From Herbidospora sakaeratensis (GTDB taxonomy: Bacteria > Actinomycetota > Actinomycetes > Streptosporangiales > Streptosporangiaceae), in contig NZ_BBXC01000017.1 of NCBI RefSeq assembly GCF_001570525.1, positions 1 through 64,000 on the forward strand: a DNA stretch of 64,000 nucleotides, read 5' to 3'. Position numbers and translations under genes: made by a program. Below the pieces are notes generated by a model. It saw only the letters and a program-made list of their open reading frames with translations. It ran no database searches and was not told where the DNA came from. Positions within the stretch are counted from its first letter, which is position 1. Each line of letters starts with the position of its first letter. Below are positions 26,461 to 35,647 of this stretch, piece after piece.

Positions 26461-27084
26461 CTAAGCGGTGACGTCCCAGAACGCGATCTCGTGTTCCATG
26501 CCGCGCAGGAACAACTCCCGCGCGCGCCCCGGGTGGACGTCGGCTTCGTCGATCATCTTGGCGATGCGTTCGGTGAGGGCCTGGAAGCCCGGGTCGGCGT
26601 AGGTCTCCACCCAGGCCCGGTAGCGCGGGGCGGCGGTCTCCGCGAGGGCCTGGCCCAGGGTCGAGTAGCCCCACATGCACGGGTAGAGCGCCGCCAGGCC
26701 CTCGCCGTAGTGGGCGGCGCTGTCGATCAGGAACTCGGTGTAGGCGGCGCACGCCTTGCCCTTGGTGGCCGTGTTGAGGTCGGCGCCGTAGCGGGCCGAC
26801 ATCGACCGGTGCAGGGAGAGTTCGTCGTGGAAGGTCGAGTAGGCGAGGTCGACCAGGTCGCCGAGGTGGGCGTCGGGGGCCTGCCAGGCGAGCCGGGAGA
26901 AGACCCGGACGTAGTCGAGCAGGAACAGGTAGTCCTGTTCCAGCCAGGCCCGGAAGGAGGCCTCGGGCAGACTGCCGTCGGCGATCCCCCGGACGGTCGG
27001 ATGGGCGAGTTGCCGCTCCACGAGGGGACGGCCGAGGTTGTGAAGTTCGGTGGAAAGCGACACGCCCCCATTTTTACCCGCCAC
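26461..27084 (-). CDS. tenA: TenA family aminopyrimidine aminohydrolase/thiaminase II
   Basis: A 207-residue all-helical TenA protein. The active-site Cys lies at 136 in LYPCMWGY and the conserved Glu near 199 in GMEHEIAFWD. The N-terminal acidic residues (EQDYLFLLDY) and FHDEL also fit. TenA hydrolyses 4-amino-5-aminomethyl-2-methylpyrimidine to hydroxymethylpyrimidine in thiamine salvage. No thi genes or TPP riboswitch are adjacent. GTG at 27084 has GGGGGA about 10 bp upstream; GTG at 27063 is an alternative. The start faces the kinase gene. Confidence 0.87.
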   Translation of the reverse strand: MAGKNGGVSLSTELHNLGRPLVERQLAHPTVRGIADGSLPEASFRAWLEQDYLFLLDYVRVFSRLAWQAPDAHLGDLVDLAYSTFHDELSLHRSMSARYGADLNTATKGKACAAYTEFLIDSAAHYGEGLAALYPCMWGYSTLGQALAETAAPRYRAWVETYADPGFQALTERIAKMIDEADVHPGRARELFLRGMEHEIAFWDVTA

Positions 27085-27143
27085 GTCCGACGTTTCCCCC
27101 GGGCGCTATGGTGTGGACGTCACGAGCCCCCGTGGGAGGACGC

Positions 27144-28439
27144 ATGCCCGCTGGTCCGCTGGAGCCGGGAGACCCGCCCGTCCTGGGCGATCACCAGCTC
27201 GTGGGGCGTCTCGGCGAGGGCGGTCAGGGCGTCGTGTACGAAGCCCGTTCCCCCTCCGGTGAGCGCGTGGCCGTGAAACTGCTGCGCGGCGGGGCCGACC
27301 CGGCGATCCGGCGGCGGCTGGCGCGCGAGCTCGACTCGGCGCGGCGGGTGGCGCCCTTCTGCACCGCCCGGGTCCTGCGCGCCGAGATCGACGTGCCCGC
27401 GCCCTTCGTGGTGAGCGAGTTCATCGACGGCCCGTCGTTGCAGGAGCGGGTGCGCGATCGGGGGCCGCTGCGTGAGGGCGAGCTCGAACGGCTGGCCGTG
27501 AACACCGCCGCCGCCCTGGCGGCCATCCACAGCGCCGGGGTGGTGCACCGCGACTTCAAGCCGGCCAACGTGCTGCTCGGCCCCGACGGCCCGCGCGTGG
27601 TCGACTTCGGCATCGCCCAGCTCGCCGACGCGAGCACGATGCCGACCTCCATCTCCGGCACGCCGCCCTACATGGCCCCCGAGCAGCTGGGCGGCGTCCA
27701 CGGATCGACGGCCGCCGACGTGTTCTCGTGGGCGGCGACCATGGTCTACGCCGCGACCGGCGAGCCGCCCTTCGGCAACGACACCGTCGCGGCCGTGTTC
27801 AGCCGCATCCTCAACACCGCCCCCCGCCTCGACGGCGTGCCCTCGCCCCTGCGCGAGACGCTGGCCAGGTGCCTGGCCAAAGACCCGGAGGAGCGGCCCT
27901 CGGCCCACCAGTTGTGGGTGATGCTGATCGGCGTGGGGCCGCAGACGGCCGTGCTGACGCCCAAACGCCGGCGTACCGGGCCGAACCTGGCCGCCGCCGC
28001 GGGTGTCGGCTTCGCCGTCGCGGTCACCATCGGCATCCTGTGGACGGCCCTCAACGGCTCCCCCGAGACCACCCCCCGGGAGACCGGCGCCGGGGAGACC
28101 AGTGCCCGGGAGACCAGTGCTCAGACCGGCGTTCCCGCGTCGTTCGCCGGGACGTGGACCGGTGACATCGTCCGCGACGCGGGCGCCAGGGTCGCCGTCA
28201 CCCTGACCCTCGAAGACGGCACGAGAAGCGGCACCTGGCGGCGGGACGACTGCGAGCAGGACGTCCAGCTCCGCTCGGCCCGCCAGAACGGCCAGGTGCT
28301 GGAGATGTCCATCGTGCAGCTCGGCCAGTGCGTGGGCGGCGACATCACCCTCACGCTGACCGAGCCGGCGACGCTGAGGTTCGAGGGCCAGGAGGGCAGC
28401 AGCTCGGTCCTCTACGAGGGCACTCTGACGAAGGGCTAG
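27144..28439 (+). CDS. Transmembrane Ser/Thr protein kinase with extracellular C-terminal domain
   Basis: A 431-residue PknB-like kinase. The Gly loop GRLGEGGQGVVY is at 21-32, the ATP Lys at 45, HRDFKPAN at 135-142, DFG at 154-156 and GTPPYMAPEQ after the activation loop. A single membrane helix spans about 281-303. A Thr/Glu-rich linker with a short imperfect repeat (ETSARETSA) leads to an outer beta-rich domain of about 100 residues with two Cys (DDCEQ, GQCVGG). This could sense a ligand; it is not PASTA. GGGAGGA precedes the ATG. Its 3' end overlaps the convergent lipoprotein gene by 4 bp. Confidence 0.92.
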   Translation: MPAGPLEPGDPPVLGDHQLVGRLGEGGQGVVYEARSPSGERVAVKLLRGGADPAIRRRLARELDSARRVAPFCTARVLRAEIDVPAPFVVSEFIDGPSLQERVRDRGPLREGELERLAVNTAAALAAIHSAGVVHRDFKPANVLLGPDGPRVVDFGIAQLADASTMPTSISGTPPYMAPEQLGGVHGSTAADVFSWAATMVYAATGEPPFGNDTVAAVFSRILNTAPRLDGVPSPLRETLARCLAKDPEERPSAHQLWVMLIGVGPQTAVLTPKRRRTGPNLAAAAGVGFAVAVTIGILWTALNGSPETTPRETGAGETSARETSAQTGVPASFAGTWTGDIVRDAGARVAVTLTLEDGTRSGTWRRDDCEQDVQLRSARQNGQVLEMSIVQLGQCVGGDITLTLTEPATLRFEGQEGSSSVLYEGTLTKG

Positions 28440-29242
28440 GCGCGGGCGAGCTGGAAGGTGTAGCCGCCGGTCTTGGCCGCCGCCGACCTGACCACCAGCG
28501 CGTACTTCCCGTCGCCGTTGGCGAGCGGGATGGGCGCCTCGTAGCCGCACAGCGGGATCGGCTGGCGCGCGGTCGCGATGCTCTTCTCCGCGGCGTCGAC
28601 GAGTTCGACCTCGATGGCCTGGCACGCGCCGTTGCCGCCGATGAGCTTGATGGCCGTCGCGCCGTCGGAGTCGAACTCGTAGCGGTCGATCCGGCCGGGC
28701 ACGTCGAGCTGGCCGTTGATGTTCAGGCCGATCGTGGTGGGGATGTCGCGCACCTTCACCGTGGCCACCCGGAAGCCGTAGGGGCCGACGACGTTCGTCT
28801 GGCCGTACACCTCAAGACGGTGTGCCCCGGTCTTGGTCAGCTTCACGACGGTGGAGCCCCACGAAAGGGCGAAGCCGGAGGGGCTGATCGGTTCGCCGTC
28901 GACCTCGGAGACGATCTGGAACTCGATGCCGTCGCCGGACATGTCGGTCACGTAGAACTCGCGGGCGTCGCCCAGGTCGAGCGGGTAGGTGTCACGCTGT
29001 CCGGCCCGGGTGAGCTCGGCGGAGATCTCGGCGCCGTCGGCGACGACGTCCGAGGAGGCGGGCGCGGCGGACTCCTCAGTGGACTCCTCGGTGGAGTCCT
29101 CCGGAGAGGAGGCGGTGGGTTCGGTGGCGATGTCCGGCGTCGCGGTGCTGACGACGGTGGTGGTGCCGGGCTGTTCGCCGGAGACGGCGGCGCAGCCGGT
29201 CAGTGCGAGGAAGACGAGGGCGAGGGGGAGAGCGGCCTTCAT
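28436..29242 (-). CDS. Lipoprotein of unknown function
   Basis: A 268-residue protein starting with a lipoprotein signal and lipobox LALTGC (Cys at 16). A Ser/Thr/Glu-rich spacer of about 50 residues follows, then two similar beta-rich units (about 75-165 and 170-268), as in PPC-like or DUF4397-like envelope domains. It should be anchored on the outer face of the membrane. The convergent kinase has a beta-rich outer domain too, so both may work at the envelope, but this is only context. ATG 29242 gives the signal peptide directly. Confidence 0.78.
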   Translation of the reverse strand: MKAALPLALVFLALTGCAAVSGEQPGTTTVVSTATPDIATEPTASSPEDSTEESTEESAAPASSDVVADGAEISAELTRAGQRDTYPLDLGDAREFYVTDMSGDGIEFQIVSEVDGEPISPSGFALSWGSTVVKLTKTGAHRLEVYGQTNVVGPYGFRVATVKVRDIPTTIGLNINGQLDVPGRIDRYEFDSDGATAIKLIGGNGACQAIEVELVDAAEKSIATARQPIPLCGYEAPIPLANGDGKYALVVRSAAAKTGGYTFQLARA

Positions 29243-29299
29243 GTCACCAATGGTGCTCAATCCGGCTTGCAGTCGGCTTTCCGGCCGCCCTCCCTGCGC

Positions 29300-31507
29300 T
29301 TAATCCATCACGGCGTCCATGGTGATCGGCAACGACCGCATACGCTTCCCGGTCGCGTGGAAGATCCCGTTGGCGATGGCGGCGGCCACCCCGACCAGCC
29401 CGATCTCGCCGACCCCCTTCACCCCGATGGGGTTGAACGCGTCGGGTTCCCCCACGAACTCGACGTGCACGTCGGGGATGTCGGCGTTGACCGGGATCAG
29501 GTAGTCGCCGAAGGTCGCGTTGGCGATGCGGCCGGTGTCCTTGTCGGTCACCGTGTCCTCGAACAGCGCCATCCCGACCCCGCCGACGGTCCCGCCGAGG
29601 ATCTGGCTACGGGCCAGCTTCTCGTTCAGGATCCGGCCGCCGTCGTTGACCGTGACGATCCGGGCGACCCTGACCCGGCCGAGGTCCTCGTCGACGCGCA
29701 CCTCCACGAACCGGGCGCCGCGCGCCCCGGCCGGCGTCATGCCCATCTGGTCGGCCGAGTTCGGCGTCGAGGTGCTCTCGGCCGACAGCTCGGTCAGGCC
29801 GTGGACGGCCAGGATGCGCGCCAGCGACTCGCCCCGCGTCGGCTCGCCCTTGCGGAACAGCCGGCCCTCCGACACCTCGACGTCCCCGAACGGCACGTCG
29901 GCCAGCGGCGAGAACGGGTCGGTGCCGGCCAGCTCGACGAACTTCTTGATCAGCCGCCCGCAGGCGTCGTGCACGGCGCTGCCGAGCGCCGCGGTCAGCC
30001 CCGAGCCGCCGGCGGCGGTGCCCACCGGCATCGAGGAGTCGCCGAGCTGCATCTCGACCTGGTCGACCTCCAGCCCGAGCAGCCCGGCCGCCAGCTGGGC
30101 CATGATCGTGTACGTGCCGGTCCCGATGTCGGTGACCGCGCTGCGGATGTACGCCGACCCGTCGCCCCTGACGATCACGGTGGCCGAACACGGTTGCTGG
30201 TACCAGAAGAAGCTCACCCCGGCCACGCCGTAGCCGACCAGCTCATGCCCGTCGCGCATCGACCCGATCTCGGGGTTCCGGTTCGACCACCCGAACCGCT
30301 GCGCGCCCACTTCGAGGCACTGCCGCAACGCGTTGCTCGACCACGGACGCCCGGTCTTCGGGTCGACCTCCGCGTAGTTCAGCAGCCGTATCTCCAGCGG
30401 GTCGAGCCCGACCTCCCACGCGAGTTCGTCGATCGCCGACTCCAGCGCGAAGTTGCCCTGGGCGTCGCCGGGGGCGCGCATGAAGTTCGTCCACGGGATG
30501 TTGAGCCGGACCTGCTGGTCGCGCGCGGTCACGTTGGGGCTGGCGTAGGACCAGGTGGAGACGGAGGAGCAGGGTTCGTACTCGTCGCCGTCGAGCGGGA
30601 GCGTGGTGAGGCTCTCGTGCTCGATCGCGGTCAGCCGGCCGTCGCGGGTCGCGCCGAGCCTGATCCAGTTGATGCTGCTGGTCCGGTGGCCGAGGCCGGT
30701 GAACATCTCCGGCCGCGTCAGCTCCAGCTTCACCGGGCGGCCGACGTGCCGGGCGGCCATCACCGCGAGCGGGATGTGCGACCAGCACCGCAACCCGGCG
30801 CCGAACCCGCCGCCGACGAACGGGGTCAGCACCCGCACCGCGTCGCGCGGCAGGCCGAACATCGCGGCCACCACCTGCTGGATCATGTTCGGCCACTGGT
30901 TGGAGTCGTGCAGCGTCAGGGTGTCGCCGTCCCACGACGCGAGGGTGGTGAACAACCCCAGCGGGTTGTTGGTGTTCTCCGAGGTCGTGTACGTCTGGTC
31001 GATCATCACCGGGGCCCGCTTGAGCGCCGTCCTGACGTCGCCCCAGGCGGTGTCCTCGCCCCACGGGTCCTTGATGCGCTCGGCCCTGGGGTCGTGCGGG
31101 TCGAGGATGGCCTCGTGGCGGTCGTAGTCGACCTCGATCAGCCCGGCGGCGGCGGTGGCGTTCTGCTGGGTGTCGGCGACGACCACGGCGACGTACTGGC
31201 CGTAGTAGCGGATCACGTCGTCCTGGAGCGGGGGCTGCGGGTTCTTGATGAACGTCGCGGGCGCCTCGCCCAGGTGGTCGGCATTCTCGTGGGTGATCAC
31301 TTCGAGCACGCCGGGCGACTTCCCGGCCGCCGTCGTGTCGATGCGCGTGATCCGCCCCGACGGGATGGTCGAGCGCACCACGGCGGCGTAGGCCATGCCG
31401 GGCAGGTTGACGTCGTTGGGGTATCTGGCCTGGCCGGTCACCTTGAGCGGCCCGTCGACCCGGTCGACCCCCGCTCCCAGGATGCGCGGCTGCTGGATAG
31501 TCGTCAC
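29300..31507 (-). CDS. Molybdenum hydroxylase, molybdopterin-binding large subunit (PaoC-like)
   Basis: A 735-residue subunit of the xanthine dehydrogenase/aldehyde oxidase family. It has the AldOxase N-terminal domain (VDGPLKVTGQARY), the VGGGFGAGL molybdopterin loop and the catalytic Glu near 701 in KGVGEIGLVG. Its length and operon order (2Fe-2S, FAD, Mo) match E. coli PaoABC/YagTSR, which oxidises aromatic aldehydes; the substrate here is not determined. GTG at 31507 has an ideal GGAGGTGA site and overlaps the FAD subunit stop by 4 bp. Confidence 0.93.
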   Translation of the reverse strand: MTTIQQPRILGAGVDRVDGPLKVTGQARYPNDVNLPGMAYAAVVRSTIPSGRITRIDTTAAGKSPGVLEVITHENADHLGEAPATFIKNPQPPLQDDVIRYYGQYVAVVVADTQQNATAAAGLIEVDYDRHEAILDPHDPRAERIKDPWGEDTAWGDVRTALKRAPVMIDQTYTTSENTNNPLGLFTTLASWDGDTLTLHDSNQWPNMIQQVVAAMFGLPRDAVRVLTPFVGGGFGAGLRCWSHIPLAVMAARHVGRPVKLELTRPEMFTGLGHRTSSINWIRLGATRDGRLTAIEHESLTTLPLDGDEYEPCSSVSTWSYASPNVTARDQQVRLNIPWTNFMRAPGDAQGNFALESAIDELAWEVGLDPLEIRLLNYAEVDPKTGRPWSSNALRQCLEVGAQRFGWSNRNPEIGSMRDGHELVGYGVAGVSFFWYQQPCSATVIVRGDGSAYIRSAVTDIGTGTYTIMAQLAAGLLGLEVDQVEMQLGDSSMPVGTAAGGSGLTAALGSAVHDACGRLIKKFVELAGTDPFSPLADVPFGDVEVSEGRLFRKGEPTRGESLARILAVHGLTELSAESTSTPNSADQMGMTPAGARGARFVEVRVDEDLGRVRVARIVTVNDGGRILNEKLARSQILGGTVGGVGMALFEDTVTDKDTGRIANATFGDYLIPVNADIPDVHVEFVGEPDAFNPIGVKGVGEIGLVGVAAAIANGIFHATGKRMRSLPITMDAVMD

Positions 31508-32484
31508 GAGGTCACCTCCGTGAGGGCGCGGATCAGGGTCCGCTTGGCCAGTTCGACCTTGAACGCGGTGCCCGGCACGACGAACGGGTCGCGGATCGTG
31601 CCGTCGGCCGCGCTCCGGAAGGTGTCGGGGGTGGCGGGCGCCTCGCGCAGCACCTCTTCGGCCTCGAAGCCGCGCCACGGAATGGTGCCGACCCCGCCCA
31701 TGGCGACCCGGGCCTCCTTGATGACCGGCCCGTCCATGATCACCGCGACGGCGGCGGAGGCGAGCGCGAACTCGTACGAGGCCCGGTCCCGGATCTTCAG
31801 GTAGATCGACCTGGTGCCCTCCGGCGGCAACGGGATGTCGACGGCGGTGATGAGCTCGCCGTGCCGCAGCACGTTCTCCCGGTCGGGCGTCTCACCGGGC
31901 ATCAGGTAGAACTGCGTCAGCGGTACGAGCCGCTCGCCCTCCTCGCTCTGGATGTGCACCACCGCGTCGAGCGCCGACAGCGGCACCGCCACGTCGGAGG
32001 CGTGCAACGCGATGCAGGCCGGGCTCGCGCCGAGGATGGCGTGCATCCGCGCCACGCTGTTGACCGCCTCGCAGCCCGTCCCCGGCTCCCGCTTGTTGCA
32101 CGCCGGCACGGCCGGATCGCGGAAGTAGCGGCACCGGGTGCGCTGCAGCAGGTTCCCGCCGATGGTCGCCATGTTGCGCAACTGCACCGAGGCCCCCCGG
32201 AGCAGCGCCTCCACGACGAACGGCGCCCGCTCCATGAGCGTACGGTCGGCCGCCAGCTCCTCCATGGTGGTCAGCGCCCCCACCTGGAGCATCGTCCCGT
32301 TCCTGCGCACCCCACGGAGCGGCAGCCGGGTGATGTCGACCAGCAGGTCGGGATGGAACACGCCGTCCTTCATCAGGTCGACCTCGGTCGTGCCCCCCGC
32401 GAGGAAGTCGGCCTCCGGATCGTGCGCGACCGCCCGTATCGCCTCGGCGACCGTGGCCGGCCGCTCGTAGCGGAACTCACGCAT
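31504..32484 (-). CDS. Molybdenum hydroxylase, FAD subunit with extra Fe-S Cys set (PaoB-like)
   Basis: A 326-residue FAD_binding_5/CO_deh_flav_C protein. The FAD loop FLAGGTTEVDL and ATIGGNLLQ are clear. Cys 118, 129, 138 and 157 lie in an insert like that binding a 4Fe-4S cluster in PaoB and 4-hydroxybenzoyl-CoA reductase beta, so electron transfer through an extra cluster is likely. It sits between the other two subunit genes with 4- and 8-bp overlaps, so translation is coupled. Confidence 0.92.
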   Translation of the reverse strand: MREFRYERPATVAEAIRAVAHDPEADFLAGGTTEVDLMKDGVFHPDLLVDITRLPLRGVRRNGTMLQVGALTTMEELAADRTLMERAPFVVEALLRGASVQLRNMATIGGNLLQRTRCRYFRDPAVPACNKREPGTGCEAVNSVARMHAILGASPACIALHASDVAVPLSALDAVVHIQSEEGERLVPLTQFYLMPGETPDRENVLRHGELITAVDIPLPPEGTRSIYLKIRDRASYEFALASAAVAVIMDGPVIKEARVAMGGVGTIPWRGFEAEEVLREAPATPDTFRSAADGTIRDPFVVPGTAFKVELAKRTLIRALTEVTS

Positions 32485-32923
32485 GACGCGCCACCTCCCG
32501 CACGGCCGCGACGATGTTGGAGTAGGCCCCGCAGCGGCACAGGTTGCCGCTCATGTACTCGCGGATGTCGGCATCCGTACCGGCCCGGTTCTCCCCGAGC
32601 AGCGCGACGGCCGACATGATCTGCCCCGACGTGCAGTAACCGCACTGGAAGGCGTCGTGCCGGACGAACGCGTCCTGCATCGGATGGGACTCCAGGCCCT
32701 CGATCGTGGTGATCTCCCGCCCGTCGCACTGCGCGGCCAGCGTGAGACACGAGAGGATGCGCCGGCCGTCGCACAGGACCGTGCAGGCGCCGCATGCGCC
32801 CTGGTCACAGCCCTTCTTGGTGCCGGTGAGGTCGAGCCTGTCGCGGAGGGCGTCGAGGAGAGTGACCCTGGGGTCGGCCAGGTCCAGCGGATATTCCGTA
32901 CCGTTGACGGTCAGCGTGGTCAT
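32477..32923 (-). CDS. Molybdenum hydroxylase, 2Fe-2S subunit (PaoA-like)
   Basis: A 148-residue ferredoxin-like subunit with one plant-type cluster (C39, C44, C47 and probably C51 or C59) and a second helical cluster (C94, C97, C129, C131). It passes electrons from the molybdenum centre to FAD. Unlike E. coli PaoA it has no Tat signal, so the complex should be cytoplasmic. GGGGGA lies before the ATG at 32923. First gene of the three-gene operon; no XdhC-like maturation gene is adjacent. Confidence 0.92.
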   Translation of the reverse strand: MTTLTVNGTEYPLDLADPRVTLLDALRDRLDLTGTKKGCDQGACGACTVLCDGRRILSCLTLAAQCDGREITTIEGLESHPMQDAFVRHDAFQCGYCTSGQIMSAVALLGENRAGTDADIREYMSGNLCRCGAYSNIVAAVREVARHA

Positions 32924-33038
32924 GAGGTCCCCCTTTGTAGCGACGCTAACCATCGGGGTGGGGACCGGGACAAGCCCGTACGGACGGGATCAACGTCCGC
33001 ATGGGGGAGATCTGACCTGCGCCTGGCCTGCGGAGGTT

Positions 33039-33449
33039 TCAGCCCGCCAGCAGGTCGTGCAGGGCGTCGAGACCGTCACGGTAGATCGTGGTGAACAGCG
33101 CGACCGCCTCGTCGTCGCTCCCCGTCGTCGGGGTGAACCGCCCCGACCACACCACCTCGGCTGCGCCGGGCATCGGATAGACCCGCAGCGTGGACAGATA
33201 ACCGGTGACGGGGAAGGGCCCTTCGACGATGGCGTAGGTGTAGGAGCGCTCGGCCTCGTTGAAGGACAACAACCGCTCGACGATCACCCCGCCCTCCGGG
33301 TTCACCAGCCGGCGGACCCGGCCGCCGTCGAGCATGGTGCTCTCGGGAATGTAGGGGAGCCAGTCGGGCAGGGCGTGGAACCCGCCGATGAGCTCCCAGA
33401 CCCGCTCGGGCGAGGCGGGCAGGACGCGGCTGACCGAGGTCGAGGCCAT
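33039..33449 (-). CDS. SRPBCC (START-like) family protein
   Basis: A 136-residue helix-grip protein of the polyketide cyclase/dehydratase-like branch: SRVLPASPERVWELIGGFHALPDW is a typical opening (shortened motif ERVWELIG). Such proteins bind small hydrophobic ligands, and most of this branch are uncharacterised. TGGAGAA precedes the ATG. It follows the aldo/keto reductase gene in the same direction after 27 bp, so the pair is probably an operon. Confidence 0.84.
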   Translation of the reverse strand: MASTSVSRVLPASPERVWELIGGFHALPDWLPYIPESTMLDGGRVRRLVNPEGGVIVERLLSFNEAERSYTYAIVEGPFPVTGYLSTLRVYPMPGAAEVVWSGRFTPTTGSDDEAVALFTTIYRDGLDALHDLLAG

Positions 33450-33476
33450 GATCGTTTCTCCAGGTGGTCGTGTCGG

Positions 33477-34487
33477 TCAGGCGCCATCGGGAAGCGGCGC
33501 GGCCGGGCTGACCAGCCCCTGAGCGCGCAGCTCGTGCCAGAAGGCGGCCGGGACGGTCTCGTCGACGGCGGCGACGTCCTCGGCGATCCGGCTCGGCCGG
33601 GTCGCGCCAGGGATGACGGCGGCCGCCACCGGGTGGGCCAGGGAGAACTGCAACGCCGCGGCCTTGACGCCGACACCGTGCCGCTCGGCAAGGTTTTTGA
33701 TCTTCTTGACGCGTTCGAGGATCTCCGGCGGCGCCTGCTGGTACTCGAAATGGCTGCCCCCGGCCAGGACGCCGGAGTTGTAGGGCCCGCCGACGACCAT
33801 GCCGACGTTCTGCTCCTGCGCCATGGGCAGCAGCCGCTGCAGGGCGTGCTCGTGGTCGAGGAGGGTGTAGCGCCCGGCGAGCAGGAAGCCGTCAGGTTGG
33901 GGCTCCTCCAGGGCCAGGGTCAACTCGATCGGCTCGGTGCGGTTGACGCCCAGCCCCCAGGCCCTGATCACCCCTTCGTCGCGCAGCCGGGACAGGGTCC
34001 GGAAGGCGCCGGTGCGGGCCTCCTCGAACTTCCGCAACCACTGGTCGCCGTTGAAGTCCTGGGCGATGTCGTGGACCCAGACGACGTCGAGCCGGTCGAC
34101 GCCCAGGCGCTTGAGACTGTCCTCGATCGACCGCTCGGTGGCCTCGGCGGTCCACTCGTTGACCATCCGGTTGGGGCGGCCGTGCTCGAACAGGCCGCCC
34201 TTGTCTCCCAGATCACGGTCCCCGACCTGGACCTCGTCGAGGATGACCCTGCCGACCTTGGTGGACAGGATGTAGGAGTCGCGGGGCTTGGCGGACAGCA
34301 GCGTGCCGAGCCTCGACTCGGCCAGGCCGGCGCCGTAGAAGGGGGCGGTGTCGTAGTAGCGGGTGCCCTGGTCCCAAGCGGCTTCCAGGGTGGCGCGGAC
34401 CTCTTCCTCGGGGATCGCGCGGAACATGTTGCCCAGTGGGGCCGTGCCGAAGCCGCGCCGGCCGGGAAGGATCTCCGTCAGCGACAT
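33477..34487 (-). CDS. Aldo/keto reductase (D-threo-aldose 1-dehydrogenase-like)
   Basis: A 336-residue AKR. YYDTAPFYGAGLAE contains the catalytic Asp and Tyr, STKVGRV the Lys and VVWVHD the His. GGPYNSGVLAGG is typical of the L-fucose/D-threo-aldose dehydrogenase branch, which oxidises free sugars with NAD(P). AGAAGGAAGG precedes the ATG at 34487. An SRPBCC gene follows. Confidence 0.87.
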   Translation of the reverse strand: MSLTEILPGRRGFGTAPLGNMFRAIPEEEVRATLEAAWDQGTRYYDTAPFYGAGLAESRLGTLLSAKPRDSYILSTKVGRVILDEVQVGDRDLGDKGGLFEHGRPNRMVNEWTAEATERSIEDSLKRLGVDRLDVVWVHDIAQDFNGDQWLRKFEEARTGAFRTLSRLRDEGVIRAWGLGVNRTEPIELTLALEEPQPDGFLLAGRYTLLDHEHALQRLLPMAQEQNVGMVVGGPYNSGVLAGGSHFEYQQAPPEILERVKKIKNLAERHGVGVKAAALQFSLAHPVAAAVIPGATRPSRIAEDVAAVDETVPAAFWHELRAQGLVSPAAPLPDGA

Positions 34488-34960
34488 GACCTTCCTTCTC
34501 TCACCGTGTCGGTTCCCGTCTGGGATCAGATTCCCCGCTGGTGGGGGACCGCCACGTGCGGTGAGCAAAGATCGGGTTAGCTCCCTGAACAACAGAAAAG
34601 CGGACCTCTACCTGGTACTTCACCCTCGGGGTGGCGGAATTTGAACCCACGACCTCTTCGCCCGAAGGAAGACCACGTTGTCTGAGGATGACCACACAGG
34701 TCACCTCGTAGTGCTTGCAGTAGGCGCGCCCTTTGAAGATGCGCCGGATCGGCGGTAGGTCGGCAGGGGCAGCCGGTTGCAGAAGGCGCGCCCTTCCACG
34801 GCCACGAGCCCGCCGCTGCCGAATTCGGCGCGGAACTTGTGAAGGTGCTGGGCTCCCGCTCGCCCTCGAATTCCGACCGGGTGCGTGGCGTCGGCGCTGA
34901 GCGATCGTGCAAGGCCGGTCTTTCCGAGGCCCTGCCGTTCAACCCAATGCAGGGGGTGAA
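34488..34960. other. Gene-poor stretch with degenerate DNA
   Basis: Apart from the truncated tRNA-Pro copy (34626-34671) I see no convincing gene. A minus-strand frame around 34701-35171 reads as low-complexity shadow and overlaps the real DUF3592 gene. A 12-base sequence AGGCGCGCCCTT occurs twice (34722 and 34784). The stretch may be decayed mobile DNA, but no recognisable integrase or transposase fragment remains. Confidence 0.45.
34626..34671 (-). pseudogene. Truncated duplicate of the tRNA-Pro 3' half (att-like repeat)
   Basis: Aligns with 35700-35746 over about 46 bp with few differences, covering the acceptor 3' strand, T arm, variable region and half of the anticodon arm. Homology continues beyond the tRNA end into the terminator flank (CAACAGAAAA at about 34592). 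The 5' half is missing and the anticodon arm is damaged, so it cannot be functional. Confidence 0.75.
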
Positions 34961-35446
34961 CTAGGACTTGGTCCGGAGCGCGGGCCAGATCCACATGAGG
35001 TTGACCACGGCGCCGATCAGCGGAACCAGGCCGATCAGCCCCAGGACCCAGACGAGCGGGCTGGGCACCGGCCAGTGAGGCAGTCCGGCCGCCGAGGTGC
35101 GGACGGCCCGGTTGAAATTCTCCGAGTCGTAGGCGACATAGACGATCTGCCCCTCCTTCGGCGCCGGGCACACGGGGACGTCGCAGCCGGCCAGCCGCAT
35201 CCGGTTGCTGACGACCTCGGCGCCCTTGGCGGTGTAGCGCACCCGGCCGTGGTACTCCACCTGTGAGCTTCCGTCATCGGTGTAGAGCACGCCGCTGCGG
35301 CGGACCTCCTCCACCGTGCCCGAGGTGACGACCGACCGGCGGGCGAAGGCGGTCTCTTCGGAGTACGCGAAGGCCGCGACCCCGAGCACGAGCGCCGCGA
35401 CGCCCAGCCACCTCAGCACCTGCCCGCGGATGAATTCGCCGATCAT
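34961..35446 (-). CDS. DUF3592 membrane protein
   Basis: A 161-residue protein with two predicted membrane helices (about 11-28 and 132-155) flanking an extracytoplasmic beta-rich domain with two Cys (GCDVPVCP). This is the DUF3592 layout; the function is unknown. The ATG at 35446 has GAGGG immediately against it, so initiation may be leaderless or use a later codon. It is the only gene between the two tRNA-Pro copies, which makes it a possible remnant cargo. Confidence 0.75.
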   Translation of the reverse strand: MIGEFIRGQVLRWLGVAALVLGVAAFAYSEETAFARRSVVTSGTVEEVRRSGVLYTDDGSSQVEYHGRVRYTAKGAEVVSNRMRLAGCDVPVCPAPKEGQIVYVAYDSENFNRAVRTSAAGLPHWPVPSPLVWVLGLIGLVPLIGAVVNLMWIWPALRTKS

Positions 35447-35647
35447 CCCTCGACTATGCGGTGCCTTTCATGGGGCGTATACGCCGATTCATGCCACACT
35501 TCCCGGCGGTCGGCGGCCCGGCGACAGCCAGACCTCCCGGGCCTTGCCTGCGGCGCATTCCGCAAGATCACTGAGTCGCAAAGATCAAAACCGACTGGAC
35601 ACCCGGGAACTGAGTGAGTTGGCTCCCCGATTGGCTCTCAGCAACAG

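Noticed and set aside
28328-31804. Plus-strand open frame of about 1158 codons opposite the molybdenum hydroxylase genes
   Set aside because: Composition is that of a reverse-frame shadow; the minus strand carries clear conserved subunits.
34626-34675. Second tRNA gene
   Set aside because: Only the 3' half is present, the anticodon arm is damaged and no 5' acceptor strand pairs with it.
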